From NCBI GenBank assembly GCA_030681525.1, contig JAUXSD010000207.1:1-37430 (forward strand): 37,430 nt of DNA, in the 5' to 3' direction. Below are positions 14,365 through 21,196 of the stretch, piece after piece; position 1 is the stretch's first letter; each line of letters opens with the position of its first letter. The stretch comes from Solirubrobacteraceae bacterium. Lineage in GTDB: Bacteria; Actinomycetota; Thermoleophilia; Solirubrobacterales; Solirubrobacteraceae. Below the pieces are notes generated by a model. That model saw only the letters and a list, made by a program, of their open reading frames with translations, ran no database searches and had not been told where the DNA came from. Both the position numbers and the translations under genes were made by a program.

Positions 14365-15263
14365 AGCAGCTGCGCCTCGAGCGCCTCGGCGAGCTGTTCG
14401 ACGTCCGGTCCGCCGGGGTGCAGCGGCAGGTGCGCCGGCGCCTGGCCGGTGAGCTTCCTCAGCCGCCCGAGCTGCGCGCGCTGACGCAGGGCGCGCCGGT
14501 GGCCGCGCAGCGCGCGCGCCACCGCCGGATGGCTGGAATGCGGCTCGAGCAGCGTCGCCTCGTGCGGGCTGAAGCGATCCGGATCCAGCGCGTTGGCGAC
14601 GACCCGCTCCAGCGGCAGACCCATCCGCTGCATCAGCGCGTCGCGCAGCGCGCCGGTCTCCGTCACCGCCAGCTCCTCCGCGCGCGCGACCGCGATGACC
14701 GCGATCTGCTCGGGATCGGACAGCATCGCGTCGATGATCCTGCCCTGCCGGGCCACCGGCCCCGTCCCCGCCGCGGCGGCGAACGTGCGCGGCGCCGACA
14801 GCACCGCGACGCCGTGGCCGGTGGCCGGCGCGTCCACCACCACCAGGTCGTAGGCGTCGGCGCCCGGCGTGCGGCGGTCGAGCTGCGCGAGCTCCCACAG
14901 CTTGCCGACGGTCAACAGTTCGCGCATCCCCGGCGTCGCCGCGGCCACCATCGCGAACACGCGACTGCGGATCAGCACCTCCGCGACGGCGCCGGAGGGA
15001 AGCTGGTCGCGCAGGTACTCCTCCAACGCGTCCTGCGGGTCGATCGAGATGTGAAACAGGCCCGCCGCGATTTCGACCTCCTCGAACGGCTCGGAGCCGG
15101 GGCGGTCGAACGCGCTGGCGACGTCGCCGCGCCGGGCGACCTCCGCCACGATCGTGCGCAACCCCCGGCGCGCCGCCACGAGCCCGAGCGCTGCCGCCAC
15201 CGTGGTCTTGCCGACGCCGCCCTTGCCCGTCACGACGAGCAGGCGGCGGTCGAGCAGCGTCAC
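14361..15263 (-). CDS. Get3/ArsA-like ATPase, first copy of a tandem pair
   Basis: A 300-residue ATPase of the same family as its downstream neighbour. Walker A is GKGGVGKTT (residues ~13-21). AYDLVVVDAPATGHGVAVL is the switch II region, with Gly-His in place of the partner's Ser-Arg. The middle region MRELLTVGKLWELAQ is helical. The C-terminus is Arg-rich. The two copies are clearly diverged, so they probably form a heteromer rather than being redundant. The start GTG 15263 overlaps the bicupin stop (GTGA) and its own stop overlaps the next start the same way. No arsenical pump or regulator accompanies it, so an arsenic role is unlikely. Confidence 0.87.
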   Translation of the reverse strand: MTLLDRRLLVVTGKGGVGKTTVAAALGLVAARRGLRTIVAEVARRGDVASAFDRPGSEPFEEVEIAAGLFHISIDPQDALEEYLRDQLPSGAVAEVLIRSRVFAMVAAATPGMRELLTVGKLWELAQLDRRTPGADAYDLVVVDAPATGHGVAVLSAPRTFAAAAGTGPVARQGRIIDAMLSDPEQIAVIAVARAEELAVTETGALRDALMQRMGLPLERVVANALDPDRFSPHEATLLEPHSSHPAVARALRGHRRALRQRAQLGRLRKLTGQAPAHLPLHPGGPDVEQLAEALEAQLL

Positions 15264-16183
15264 TCCTCGCCGTCCCAGTAGTCCAGCGGCTCGACGCGGT
15301 AGACGACCCCCAGCCCGCGCGAGGAGACCTTGCGCGAGTCCGGATACCAGCACGCGTCGTCGGGGTCGCGCGTGCCGTAGGCGAGCATGACGAGACCGTC
15401 GCCGCCGGCCTCGAAGGAGTGCGCGACGCCGGTCCCGGGCGGGCGCGCCACGATCGAGCCGCGCCGCACGGGGTGGCGCTCGTCGCCGAGCAGCAGCGTG
15501 GCGCTGCCCTCGACCACCACGAAGATCTCGTGTTCGCGCGAGTGGCAGTGGCGCACGGAGGAGCGCCGGCCCGGCGAAACGGTGACGTGCTGCAGGCCGC
15601 TCAGGCGAGAGCCTGCGGCGCGGCCGAGGTCGCGCCGGGTGCGGTGCACGGGGCCGCGGTCCTGCAGCGAGGGTTCGACGCCGTCCGCGGCGACGATGGT
15701 CGACGGCCGCGGGGCGAGCGGCGGCAGCTCGCCGGCGGCCAGCGGCGGCTCGGCCGTGAACGGATGCGGCGCGTCCTGCGGCAGCCACCGCGCCCCGACC
15801 CACGTGACGTTCGCGCGCGGCAGCAGCGTGAGCTGCGTCGCCGAGCCGCTCGCGTAGGCGAGCACGTCCAGCGGCTCGTCGGCGTCGTCGGCGGCCAGCA
15901 GGGTGTGCGGCTCGCGGTCGGCGAGATGGACGATCAGGTCGCCGGCGCGGACCTCGTGCACGGCGTCGCCCTGCCACACCAGCCCGCGGCCGGCCAGGAC
16001 GTAGAAGAGCTCCTCCTCGTCGATGTGGACGTGCAGCGGCATCGACCGGTCGCCGGCCGCGATCCGGTAGCGGCTGAGCGTGGCGCCGGCGCTGCCGCGC
16101 GCGCGGCTCAGCGACTGGCGCTCGAAGCGCCGGTCGCCGTGCTCATGGGTTGTCCACGGCACGTCGTCCCAATGCCTGATCAT
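15260..16183 (-). CDS. Two-domain cupin (bicupin) protein, first gene of the Get3-pair operon
   Basis: A 307-residue protein with two cupin barrels. The first (residues ~30-130) has LHVHIDEEELFYVLAG and a second-motif His in REPHTLLA. The second (~195-290) has SSVRHCHSREHEIFVVVEG and PPGTGVAHSFEAG. Both keep His/Glu metal ligands, so two metal sites are possible. The C-terminus contains WYPDSRKVSSRGLGVVYRVEPLDYW, a conserved-looking tail. I cannot assign a substrate; sugar-phosphate isomerase-like and dioxygenase-like cupins both share this layout. ATG 16183 is preceded by TAGCAT 9 nt upstream. Its stop is fused to the start of the first ATPase gene, so expression is coupled. Confidence 0.83.
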   Translation of the reverse strand: MIRHWDDVPWTTHEHGDRRFERQSLSRARGSAGATLSRYRIAAGDRSMPLHVHIDEEELFYVLAGRGLVWQGDAVHEVRAGDLIVHLADREPHTLLAADDADEPLDVLAYASGSATQLTLLPRANVTWVGARWLPQDAPHPFTAEPPLAAGELPPLAPRPSTIVAADGVEPSLQDRGPVHRTRRDLGRAAGSRLSGLQHVTVSPGRRSSVRHCHSREHEIFVVVEGSATLLLGDERHPVRRGSIVARPPGTGVAHSFEAGGDGLVMLAYGTRDPDDACWYPDSRKVSSRGLGVVYRVEPLDYWDGEE

Positions 16184-16192
16184 CCGCCGCGC

Positions 16193-16198
16193 ATGCTA
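16193..16198 (-). promoter_or_regulatory. -10-like TAGCAT before the bicupin operon
   Basis: On the minus strand TAGCAT ends 9 nt before ATG 16183, the first start of the bicupin-ATPase operon. Consistent with a leaderless transcript. Confidence 0.4.
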
Positions 16199-16408
16199 GT
16201 GGCGCCCCCGGCGAGTCCGAGCACCGTTGGGCGGCCGCTGATCACCGTCTGGCAGCGTCCTCGGTCGTCGATGGGCCAGAGGCACGCCTTCCTCCCTGCG
16301 TCCTTGCCAGACGGCGCCAGCGACCCCCCAACGGCACACGGACCCACCGCAGGCACCACGGACCCGCACCCGTGAAGGATTCGCCCTCACGCGTGCGAAT
16401 AAGGCCAC

Positions 16409-17203
16409 GTGTCCGGTTTCCATAGCTCCGACGAGCAGCCCAAGCAGGCGCGGGTCATCGCCTTCGCCAACCAGAAGGGCGGCGTGGCGAAGACGACGAC
16501 GACGCTCAACCTCGCCGCCGCGTTCGCCGAGACCGGCCATCGCGTGCTGTGCGTCGACATGGACCCGCAGGGGAACCTGACGATGTCGCAGGGCATCGAT
16601 CCCGACACGCTGGAGTTGTCGATGTACGACGTGCTCGTGCATCACATCCCGATCAAGCAGGTCATCCGCCGGCGTGAGATCGACGTCGCGTGCGCCTCGA
16701 TCGACCTCGCCGGCGCGGAGATCGCGATGTCGACCCAGATCGGCCGCGAGCGGTCGCTGGCCAAGGCGCTGGCCGCCATCAAGGACGACTACGACTTCAT
16801 CTGCATCGATACGCCGCCGTCGCTCGGACTGCTCACGATCAACGCGCTGACGGCCGCCGACAAGGTGATCGTCCCCGTGCAGTGCGAGTATCTCTCGATG
16901 CGGGGGCTGATCCAGCTGCAGAACACGCTCCAGATGATCCGAGAGAACCTCAATCCCGATGTTCAGATCGAAGGCATCCTGCCGACGATGATGGACACGC
17001 GGACGGTTCACGCCAAGGAGGCGATCGAGATCCTCGAGGAGAACTTCGGCGATCGGTTGTTCGCATCGCGCATCAAGAAGACCGTGCGGTTTGCGGAGGC
17101 CCCGGTCAAGGGGATGTCCGTCCTGAAGTACGACCCGGACGGCACCGCCGCCCAGTCCTATCGCGATCTCGCGAAGGAGGTTCTCTCTCATGGCATCCGG
17201 TAA
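16409..17203 (+). CDS. ParA-family ATPase encoded upstream of and overlapping ftsZ
   Basis: A 264-residue P-loop ATPase of the ParA/Soj family, which forms ATP-dependent dimers that bind DNA or membranes and position cargo. The deviant Walker A is KGGVAKTT (residues 23-30), switch I VDMDPQGNLT, and switch II FICIDTPPSLGLLTINAL. VQCEYLSMRGLIQL and SVLKYDPDGTAAQSYRDLAKEV are typical of chromosomal ParA. GTG 16409 is preceded by AAGG at 16401-16404. No parB or parS-like site is seen nearby. The gene overlaps ftsZ by 14 bp, and the ftsZ ribosome site lies inside its last codons. Context suggests a division-site or segregation ATPase in the sense of PomZ or MipZ; that is inference. Confidence 0.88.
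   Translation: MSGFHSSDEQPKQARVIAFANQKGGVAKTTTTLNLAAAFAETGHRVLCVDMDPQGNLTMSQGIDPDTLELSMYDVLVHHIPIKQVIRRREIDVACASIDLAGAEIAMSTQIGRERSLAKALAAIKDDYDFICIDTPPSLGLLTINALTAADKVIVPVQCEYLSMRGLIQLQNTLQMIRENLNPDVQIEGILPTMMDTRTVHAKEAIEILEENFGDRLFASRIKKTVRFAEAPVKGMSVLKYDPDGTAAQSYRDLAKEVLSHGIR
17174..17180 (+). promoter_or_regulatory. Near-perfect ribosome site fixing the ftsZ start
   Basis: AAGGAGG lies inside the parA 3' end, 9 nt before ATG 17190. Few starts in the window have so strong a site, and it settles that the N-terminal extension of FtsZ is translated. Confidence 0.75.
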
Positions 17204-18764
17204 GCGCGCGAGCATGAGGGAGGGGCCGCTCGCCGCGCTCTTCCGCAAGACCGAGGAGGACGCCAGGCAGGCCGAGGCCGAGGTCGAGCCGACGCCGGTC
17301 GAGGAGATCCCGCCGCGGGAGGCGCCGCACCCGTCGCTGTCGCACCCGTCGGAGCCGATCGAGGAGGACGAGCCCGTCATCCCGACGCCGCAGGACCGCC
17401 TGCGCTCCGCGTTCTCCTCCGAGCTGCCCGACAACCTGCTCGAGCCCTCGACGCCGGCCGGTGAGCGCACCCGCCGCGTGCGCACGCCCGAGCCGGTCTA
17501 CGAGGACGCCTTCGCGCGCAACGACGCCTCCGATCGCCCGACCCCGTTCGGCCAGGCCAAGCCGGTCGGCCAGCCGGTCATCCGCGTCGTCGGCGTCGGT
17601 GGCGGCGGCTCCAACGCGATCAACCGGATGGTCGAGGCGCAGGTCGCGGGCGTCGAGTTCCTCGCGATCAACACCGACCTGCAATCCCTGCAGGAGTCCG
17701 CCGCGGACATCACGCTGCACATCGGCGCGAGCCTCACCCGCGGCCTCGGCTCCGGCTCGAACCCGGAGCTCGGACGCGCCGCGGCGATGGAGGACTACGA
17801 CCGCATCAAGGCGCTGCTGAAGGGCTCGGACATGATCTTCGTCGCGGCGGGCGCCGGCGGCGGGACCGGTACGGGCGCCGCGCCCGTGGTCGCCCGGATC
17901 GCCGTCGAGCTCGGTGCGCTGACCGTCGGCATCGTCACGAAGCCGTTCGGCTTCGAGGGCTCGCGCCGCCGCGACCAGGCCGAGATCGGCATCCAGGCGC
18001 TCAAGGACGAGGTCGACACGCTCATCGTCGTGCCGAACAACCGCCTGCTCTCCGTGCTCGACAAGCACACGTCGATGGTCGAGGCCTTCCGCGTCGCCGA
18101 CGACGTGCTGCGCCAGGGCGTGCAGGGCATCTCGGACCTCGTCACGCTGCCGGGCGTCATCAACCTCGACTTCGCCGACGTGCGCACGATCATGGCCAAC
18201 GCCGGCAACGCGCTGCTGGGGATCGGCATGGGCACCGGCGAGACGCGCGCGGTCGATGCCGCCAACACGGCGGTCTCCTCGCCGCTGCTGGAGACGAGCA
18301 TGGAGGGCGCCCACTCGATCCTGCTGTCGATCACGGGCGGCCGCGACCTGTCGCTGTGGGAGATCAACGAGGCCGCGAAGGCGGTCGCCGAGGCCGCCCA
18401 TCCGGAGGCGAACATCATCTTCGGCGCGATGGTCGACGAGAACCTCGAGGACCAGGTCTGGGTCACGGTCGTCGCCACGCGCTATAGCGGCGAGTCCGCA
18501 CCGCGGCGGCTCCAGGAGCCGATCGGTGAGCCGCGCGTGACGCGGGCCGGCCGGCCGCCCGTGCGCCGCGAGGACACCCGCCGACCGCTGGAGGACTACC
18601 GCCATCCACGGGATCACAATTACCGCGCACCCGCCGAGCAGGACGACTATCGGCCGGCCCCGCCGGTCCGCGAGCCCGAACCCGAGCCCGCGCCGGCGCG
18701 ACGGGGCGGCGGGCTCGGCGTGACCGAGCTCGACGTGCCCGAGTTCATGCCGCGCGGCTTCTGA
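17190..18764 (+). CDS. ftsZ: Cell division GTPase FtsZ with long N-terminal extension
   Basis: A 524-residue tubulin homologue that polymerises into the division ring. The core begins near residue 131 (IRVVGVGGGGSNAINRM). The tubulin signature GGGTGTG is at 223-229 and the catalytic T7-loop NLDFAD at 325-330; both are intact. An Arg/Pro/Glu-rich linker (~430-505) and the C-terminal binding peptide LDVPEFMPRGF follow, the site used by FtsA/SepF/ZipA-type partners. Most FtsZ proteins have 10-30 residues before the core; here there are ~130, starting with a basic peptide (GKRASMREGPLAALFRKT), then an acidic Pro-rich stretch and DRLRSAFSSELPDNLLE. No mur, ftsQ or ftsW gene is adjacent, so this is outside a dcw cluster and may be a second ftsZ. 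Confidence 0.92.
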   Translation: MASGKRASMREGPLAALFRKTEEDARQAEAEVEPTPVEEIPPREAPHPSLSHPSEPIEEDEPVIPTPQDRLRSAFSSELPDNLLEPSTPAGERTRRVRTPEPVYEDAFARNDASDRPTPFGQAKPVGQPVIRVVGVGGGGSNAINRMVEAQVAGVEFLAINTDLQSLQESAADITLHIGASLTRGLGSGSNPELGRAAAMEDYDRIKALLKGSDMIFVAAGAGGGTGTGAAPVVARIAVELGALTVGIVTKPFGFEGSRRRDQAEIGIQALKDEVDTLIVVPNNRLLSVLDKHTSMVEAFRVADDVLRQGVQGISDLVTLPGVINLDFADVRTIMANAGNALLGIGMGTGETRAVDAANTAVSSPLLETSMEGAHSILLSITGGRDLSLWEINEAAKAVAEAAHPEANIIFGAMVDENLEDQVWVTVVATRYSGESAPRRLQEPIGEPRVTRAGRPPVRREDTRRPLEDYRHPRDHNYRAPAEQDDYRPAPPVREPEPEPAPARRGGGLGVTELDVPEFMPRGF

Positions 18765-18796
18765 CGCCTGCCCGGCGGCCGGCTGCGGCGCGCCGC

Positions 18797-18802
18797 TAGC
18801 CT
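18797..18802 (+). promoter_or_regulatory. -10-like TAGCCT before the gamma-glutamyltransferase gene
   Basis: TAGCCT ends 6 nt before GTG 18809; no ribosome site is visible. Consistent with leaderless transcription. Confidence 0.4.
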
Positions 18803-18808
18803 CGTGCC

Positions 18809-20296
18809 GTGCAGCAACGCCTTCCCGGGATGGTCGCCGCAGGCCATCCGCTGACCGCGCAGGCCGGCGCCGACGTGCTGGGCGCGGGCGGGAACGCCGT
18901 CGATGCCGCCGTCGCCGCGATGCTCACGTCGTGGGTCGCCGAGCCGCTGCTGAGCGGGCCCGGCGCCGGCGGCTACATGCTCGTGTCCGAGCCCGGCGAG
19001 GCCCCGGTGCTGCTGGACTTCTTCGTCGCCGCCCCGGGCTTCGGCCGCGACCAGGCCGATCGTGCTCCGCTGGTGCCCGTCGAGGTGGACTTCGGCGGCG
19101 ACGCGACGCAGATCTTCCACGTCGGCGCCGCCTCCTGCGGAACGTACGGCAACCCTGCCGGGATCGACGCCGCGATGCGCCGGTGGGGCTCGGCGCGGCT
19201 CAGCGAGCTGGCCGCGCCCGCGGCCGCGCTGGCGCGGGACGGCGTCGTCGTCAACGACCAGCAGGCGGAGGTCATCCACCTGCTGGAGTGGATCCTGCGC
19301 ACCACGCCCGAGTGCGAGACCGTCTACGCCCCGGCGGGCGGGCTGCTGAACGCCGGCGAGCTGTGGCGCGACCGCGCGCTGGGCGACACGATCGAACGGC
19401 TCGGCGCCGAGGGGTCGGCGCCGTTCTACTCGGGCGACATCGCCGCCGCGGTGGTCGACTGGATCGCCGCTCACGACGGGATCCTGTCGGCGGAGGACCT
19501 GCGGCGTTACGAGGCGATCGAGCGCGAGCCGTTGTGCGTGGGCTACCGCGGTCGCAGCGTGTTCACGAACCCGCCGCCGTCGGCCGGCGGGATCCTGCTG
19601 GCGCTCGCGCTGGGGCGGCTGAACGCCGAGCCCGGTCCGCCGTCGCTGCCGCAGATCGTGCGCGCGATGGAGGAGGCGCAGGACGAGCGCAGCCCGGAGT
19701 TCCTCGACGGCCTGGCCGAACCGGGCTTCGCGGCGTCGTTTCTCGGCTCGCGCCTGGGCGCCACGACGCACATCTCGGTCATCGACGGCGCGGGCCGCGC
19801 CTGCGCGGTGACGTGCACGAACGGCGAGGGCTCGGGGATCGTCGTGCCGGGCACCGGAATCCACGTCAACAACATCATGGGCGAGGAGGACCTCAGCCCG
19901 ATGGGCTTCCACCACGCGCCGCCAGGGCGCCGCATGCCGTCGATGATGTCGCCGACGGTGGTCACCGCGGGGGGCGACGTGCACGTCGCGCTGGGGTCGT
20001 CGGGCTCCAACCGCATCCGCTCGGCGCTCCTGCAGACGATCGTCGCCGTCGTCGACCACGGGCTGCCGGCCGCCGCCGCGCTGGCAGAGCCGCGCGTGCA
20101 CTACGAGGGCGGGGTGATCTTCGCCGAGCCCGGCATCCCGATCGACGAGCTGGAATGCGACCCGCACGAGATCAAGGCGTTCCGCGCCAAGAGCATGTTC
20201 TTCGGCGGGGTGCAGGCCGTGACGCGCGATCCGGCCTCCGGCGAGCTCAACGGGGCCGGGGACCCGCGCCGCGGAGGGGTGGCACGGGCGGCATGA
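18809..20296 (+). CDS. ggt: Gamma-glutamyltransferase/glutathione hydrolase family (Ntn hydrolase)
   Basis: A 495-residue member of the GGT family, which cleaves gamma-glutamyl bonds of glutathione and related compounds and self-processes at a Thr. The autoprocessing and nucleophile motif is GATTHISVID with T319; the small subunit would be residues 319-495. The oxyanion and binding-loop stretches GPGAGGYML (N-terminal) and GRRMPSMMSPTVV (C-terminal) are present. No signal peptide is seen, so unlike many homologues it may act in the cytosol. The N-terminal motif GGNAVDAAVAA is classic. It is shorter than the 550-580 residues usual for the family. GTG 18809 is chosen because it enters the conserved region at once. 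Confidence 0.88.
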   Translation: MQQRLPGMVAAGHPLTAQAGADVLGAGGNAVDAAVAAMLTSWVAEPLLSGPGAGGYMLVSEPGEAPVLLDFFVAAPGFGRDQADRAPLVPVEVDFGGDATQIFHVGAASCGTYGNPAGIDAAMRRWGSARLSELAAPAAALARDGVVVNDQQAEVIHLLEWILRTTPECETVYAPAGGLLNAGELWRDRALGDTIERLGAEGSAPFYSGDIAAAVVDWIAAHDGILSAEDLRRYEAIEREPLCVGYRGRSVFTNPPPSAGGILLALALGRLNAEPGPPSLPQIVRAMEEAQDERSPEFLDGLAEPGFAASFLGSRLGATTHISVIDGAGRACAVTCTNGEGSGIVVPGTGIHVNNIMGEEDLSPMGFHHAPPGRRMPSMMSPTVVTAGGDVHVALGSSGSNRIRSALLQTIVAVVDHGLPAAAALAEPRVHYEGGVIFAEPGIPIDELECDPHEIKAFRAKSMFFGGVQAVTRDPASGELNGAGDPRRGGVARAA

Positions 20297-20369
20297 GGCT
20301 AAGGTCGAGGTTGAGGTACCACGCTGGGAACGCCGGTGGTTGACGTGAATCTTGACCCTGGAGTACGGA

Positions 20370-20807
20370 ATGAGTGTTGAGTTCCGGCGGTCTGCGGCTC
20401 GTGGCGCGTCGGCAGGCGCCGGAACCGCGCTGCTCGGTCTTGTCGTCGCGGCGTGCGGCACTCCATCGCCCGATCTGTTCGTCGTCAACCGCGACGGCAC
20501 GGTCCCCGGGGCGAAGCTCGAGCTGCTCGTCTCCGATCAGACGGCGCGCTGCAACGACGGGCCGGCCCAGCGCCTCAGCAGCGGGCAGATCATCGAGGCT
20601 CGCGACATCCGCCGCGACCTGCTGCTGCTGCAGAACGGCGAAGCCGGCATCCCGAAGGCTCCGCCGGCCCAGTTCTTCGAGTTCGCCGTCCAGACCGAGG
20701 AGGGGACGCTGCGCTATCCGGACACGCAGCAGCGCCCGGAGATCCTGCCGCGGCTGTCGCGTTTCGTGCGCCGCGTGGCGATCGACACCTGCGGCCTGGA
20801 GCGCTGA
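20370..20807 (+). CDS. Small putative lipoprotein of unknown function
   Basis: A 145-residue protein with a basic N-terminus, a hydrophobic stretch and a lipobox LVVAAC, which would place the lipidated Cys at residue 29 on the outer face of the membrane. The mature part (GTPSPDLFVVNRDGTVPG, then about 95 residues with TARCNDGPAQRLSSGQ) belongs to no family I can name; two further Cys could form a disulfide. ATG 20370 has GGAG 6 nt upstream (20360-20363). It follows the GGT gene by 73 bp. A 389-bp non-coding stretch follows. Confidence 0.75.
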   Translation: MSVEFRRSAARGASAGAGTALLGLVVAACGTPSPDLFVVNRDGTVPGAKLELLVSDQTARCNDGPAQRLSSGQIIEARDIRRDLLLLQNGEAGIPKAPPAQFFEFAVQTEEGTLRYPDTQQRPEILPRLSRFVRRVAIDTCGLER

Positions 20808-21074
20808 AGTCACCGGATCAGGCCTGCACCGCCGCACGACCGCCCGCCCGCGGTGCGGGGTGCGGCAAACCGCACCGCAAGACGCCTGCTGGCCCCAGCG
20901 TTGCCGGCGCGGGGCGCTGACAGACTGAGGCCACGAACCAACCACGCGACACTCGTGCGAATCACTCCTCAGATTTGCGACGACGAAGCCCCTTTGGGTG
21001 ATTCACTCCCGCGGCGTCCGCGCCGCAGCGAGTCACCCTCGCGGCGTCGCTTGCTTCACCAAAACTGACACTGC

Positions 21075-21098
21075 TTGAGCCCGCCACCAGGCGGGCTC
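21075..21098. terminator. Perfect 10-bp hairpin with ACCA loop
   Basis: TGAGCCCGCC pairs exactly with GGCGGGCTCA around ACCA. It is the most stable hairpin of the gene-free region. Neither strand has a strong T-run after it; on the minus strand GTTTTGG comes 11 nt later. It may separate the lipoprotein transcript from the propeller gene. Confidence 0.45.
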
Positions 21099-21183
21099 AG
21101 GCCGTCGTGGCCGAAGCCGTCGTCCGGCGGGGAGGCCCTTGCGTCACCCGGCGCAAGCGGGGACGGCGCCCCCGTGCCTGCGG

Positions 21184-21189
21184 TACAAC
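21184..21189 (+). promoter_or_regulatory. -10-like TACAAC before the propeller gene
   Basis: TACAAC ends 7 nt before GTG 21197, the start that gives a complete Sec signal peptide. Consistent with leaderless transcription. Confidence 0.4.
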
Positions 21190-21196
21190 TCGGCGC

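Larger units (their letters stand above)
20808..21196. other. 389-bp gene-free region with several potential RNA stems and a degenerate 30-bp repeat
   Basis: No supported gene. GAATCACTC (20959-20967) can pair with GGGTGATTC (20996-21004, one G-T pair). GCGGCG/CGCCGC with a TCCG loop lies at 21011-21026, GCGAG/CTCGC at about 21029-21043, and a perfect 10-bp hairpin with ACCA loop at 21075-21098. ATTCACTCCCGCGGCGTC (21001-21018) recurs as AGTCACCCTCGCGGCGTC at 21031-21048, 30 bp away, with 15 of 18 bases identical. It could be a structured leader, a small RNA or a terminator cluster. Confidence 0.4.

Noticed and set aside
13237..15263. ArsA-type arsenite efflux operon
   Set aside because: No membrane pump or ArsR/ArsD gene and no Cys-based metalloid site are present; the pair fits the actinobacterial Get3-like type.
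16184..16408. parS-like centromere site between the bicupin operon and parA
   Set aside because: No sequence resembling TGTTTCACGTGAAACA was found; the GTGAAGG/CCCTCAC inverted repeat at 16372-16390 has a mismatch and does not fit.
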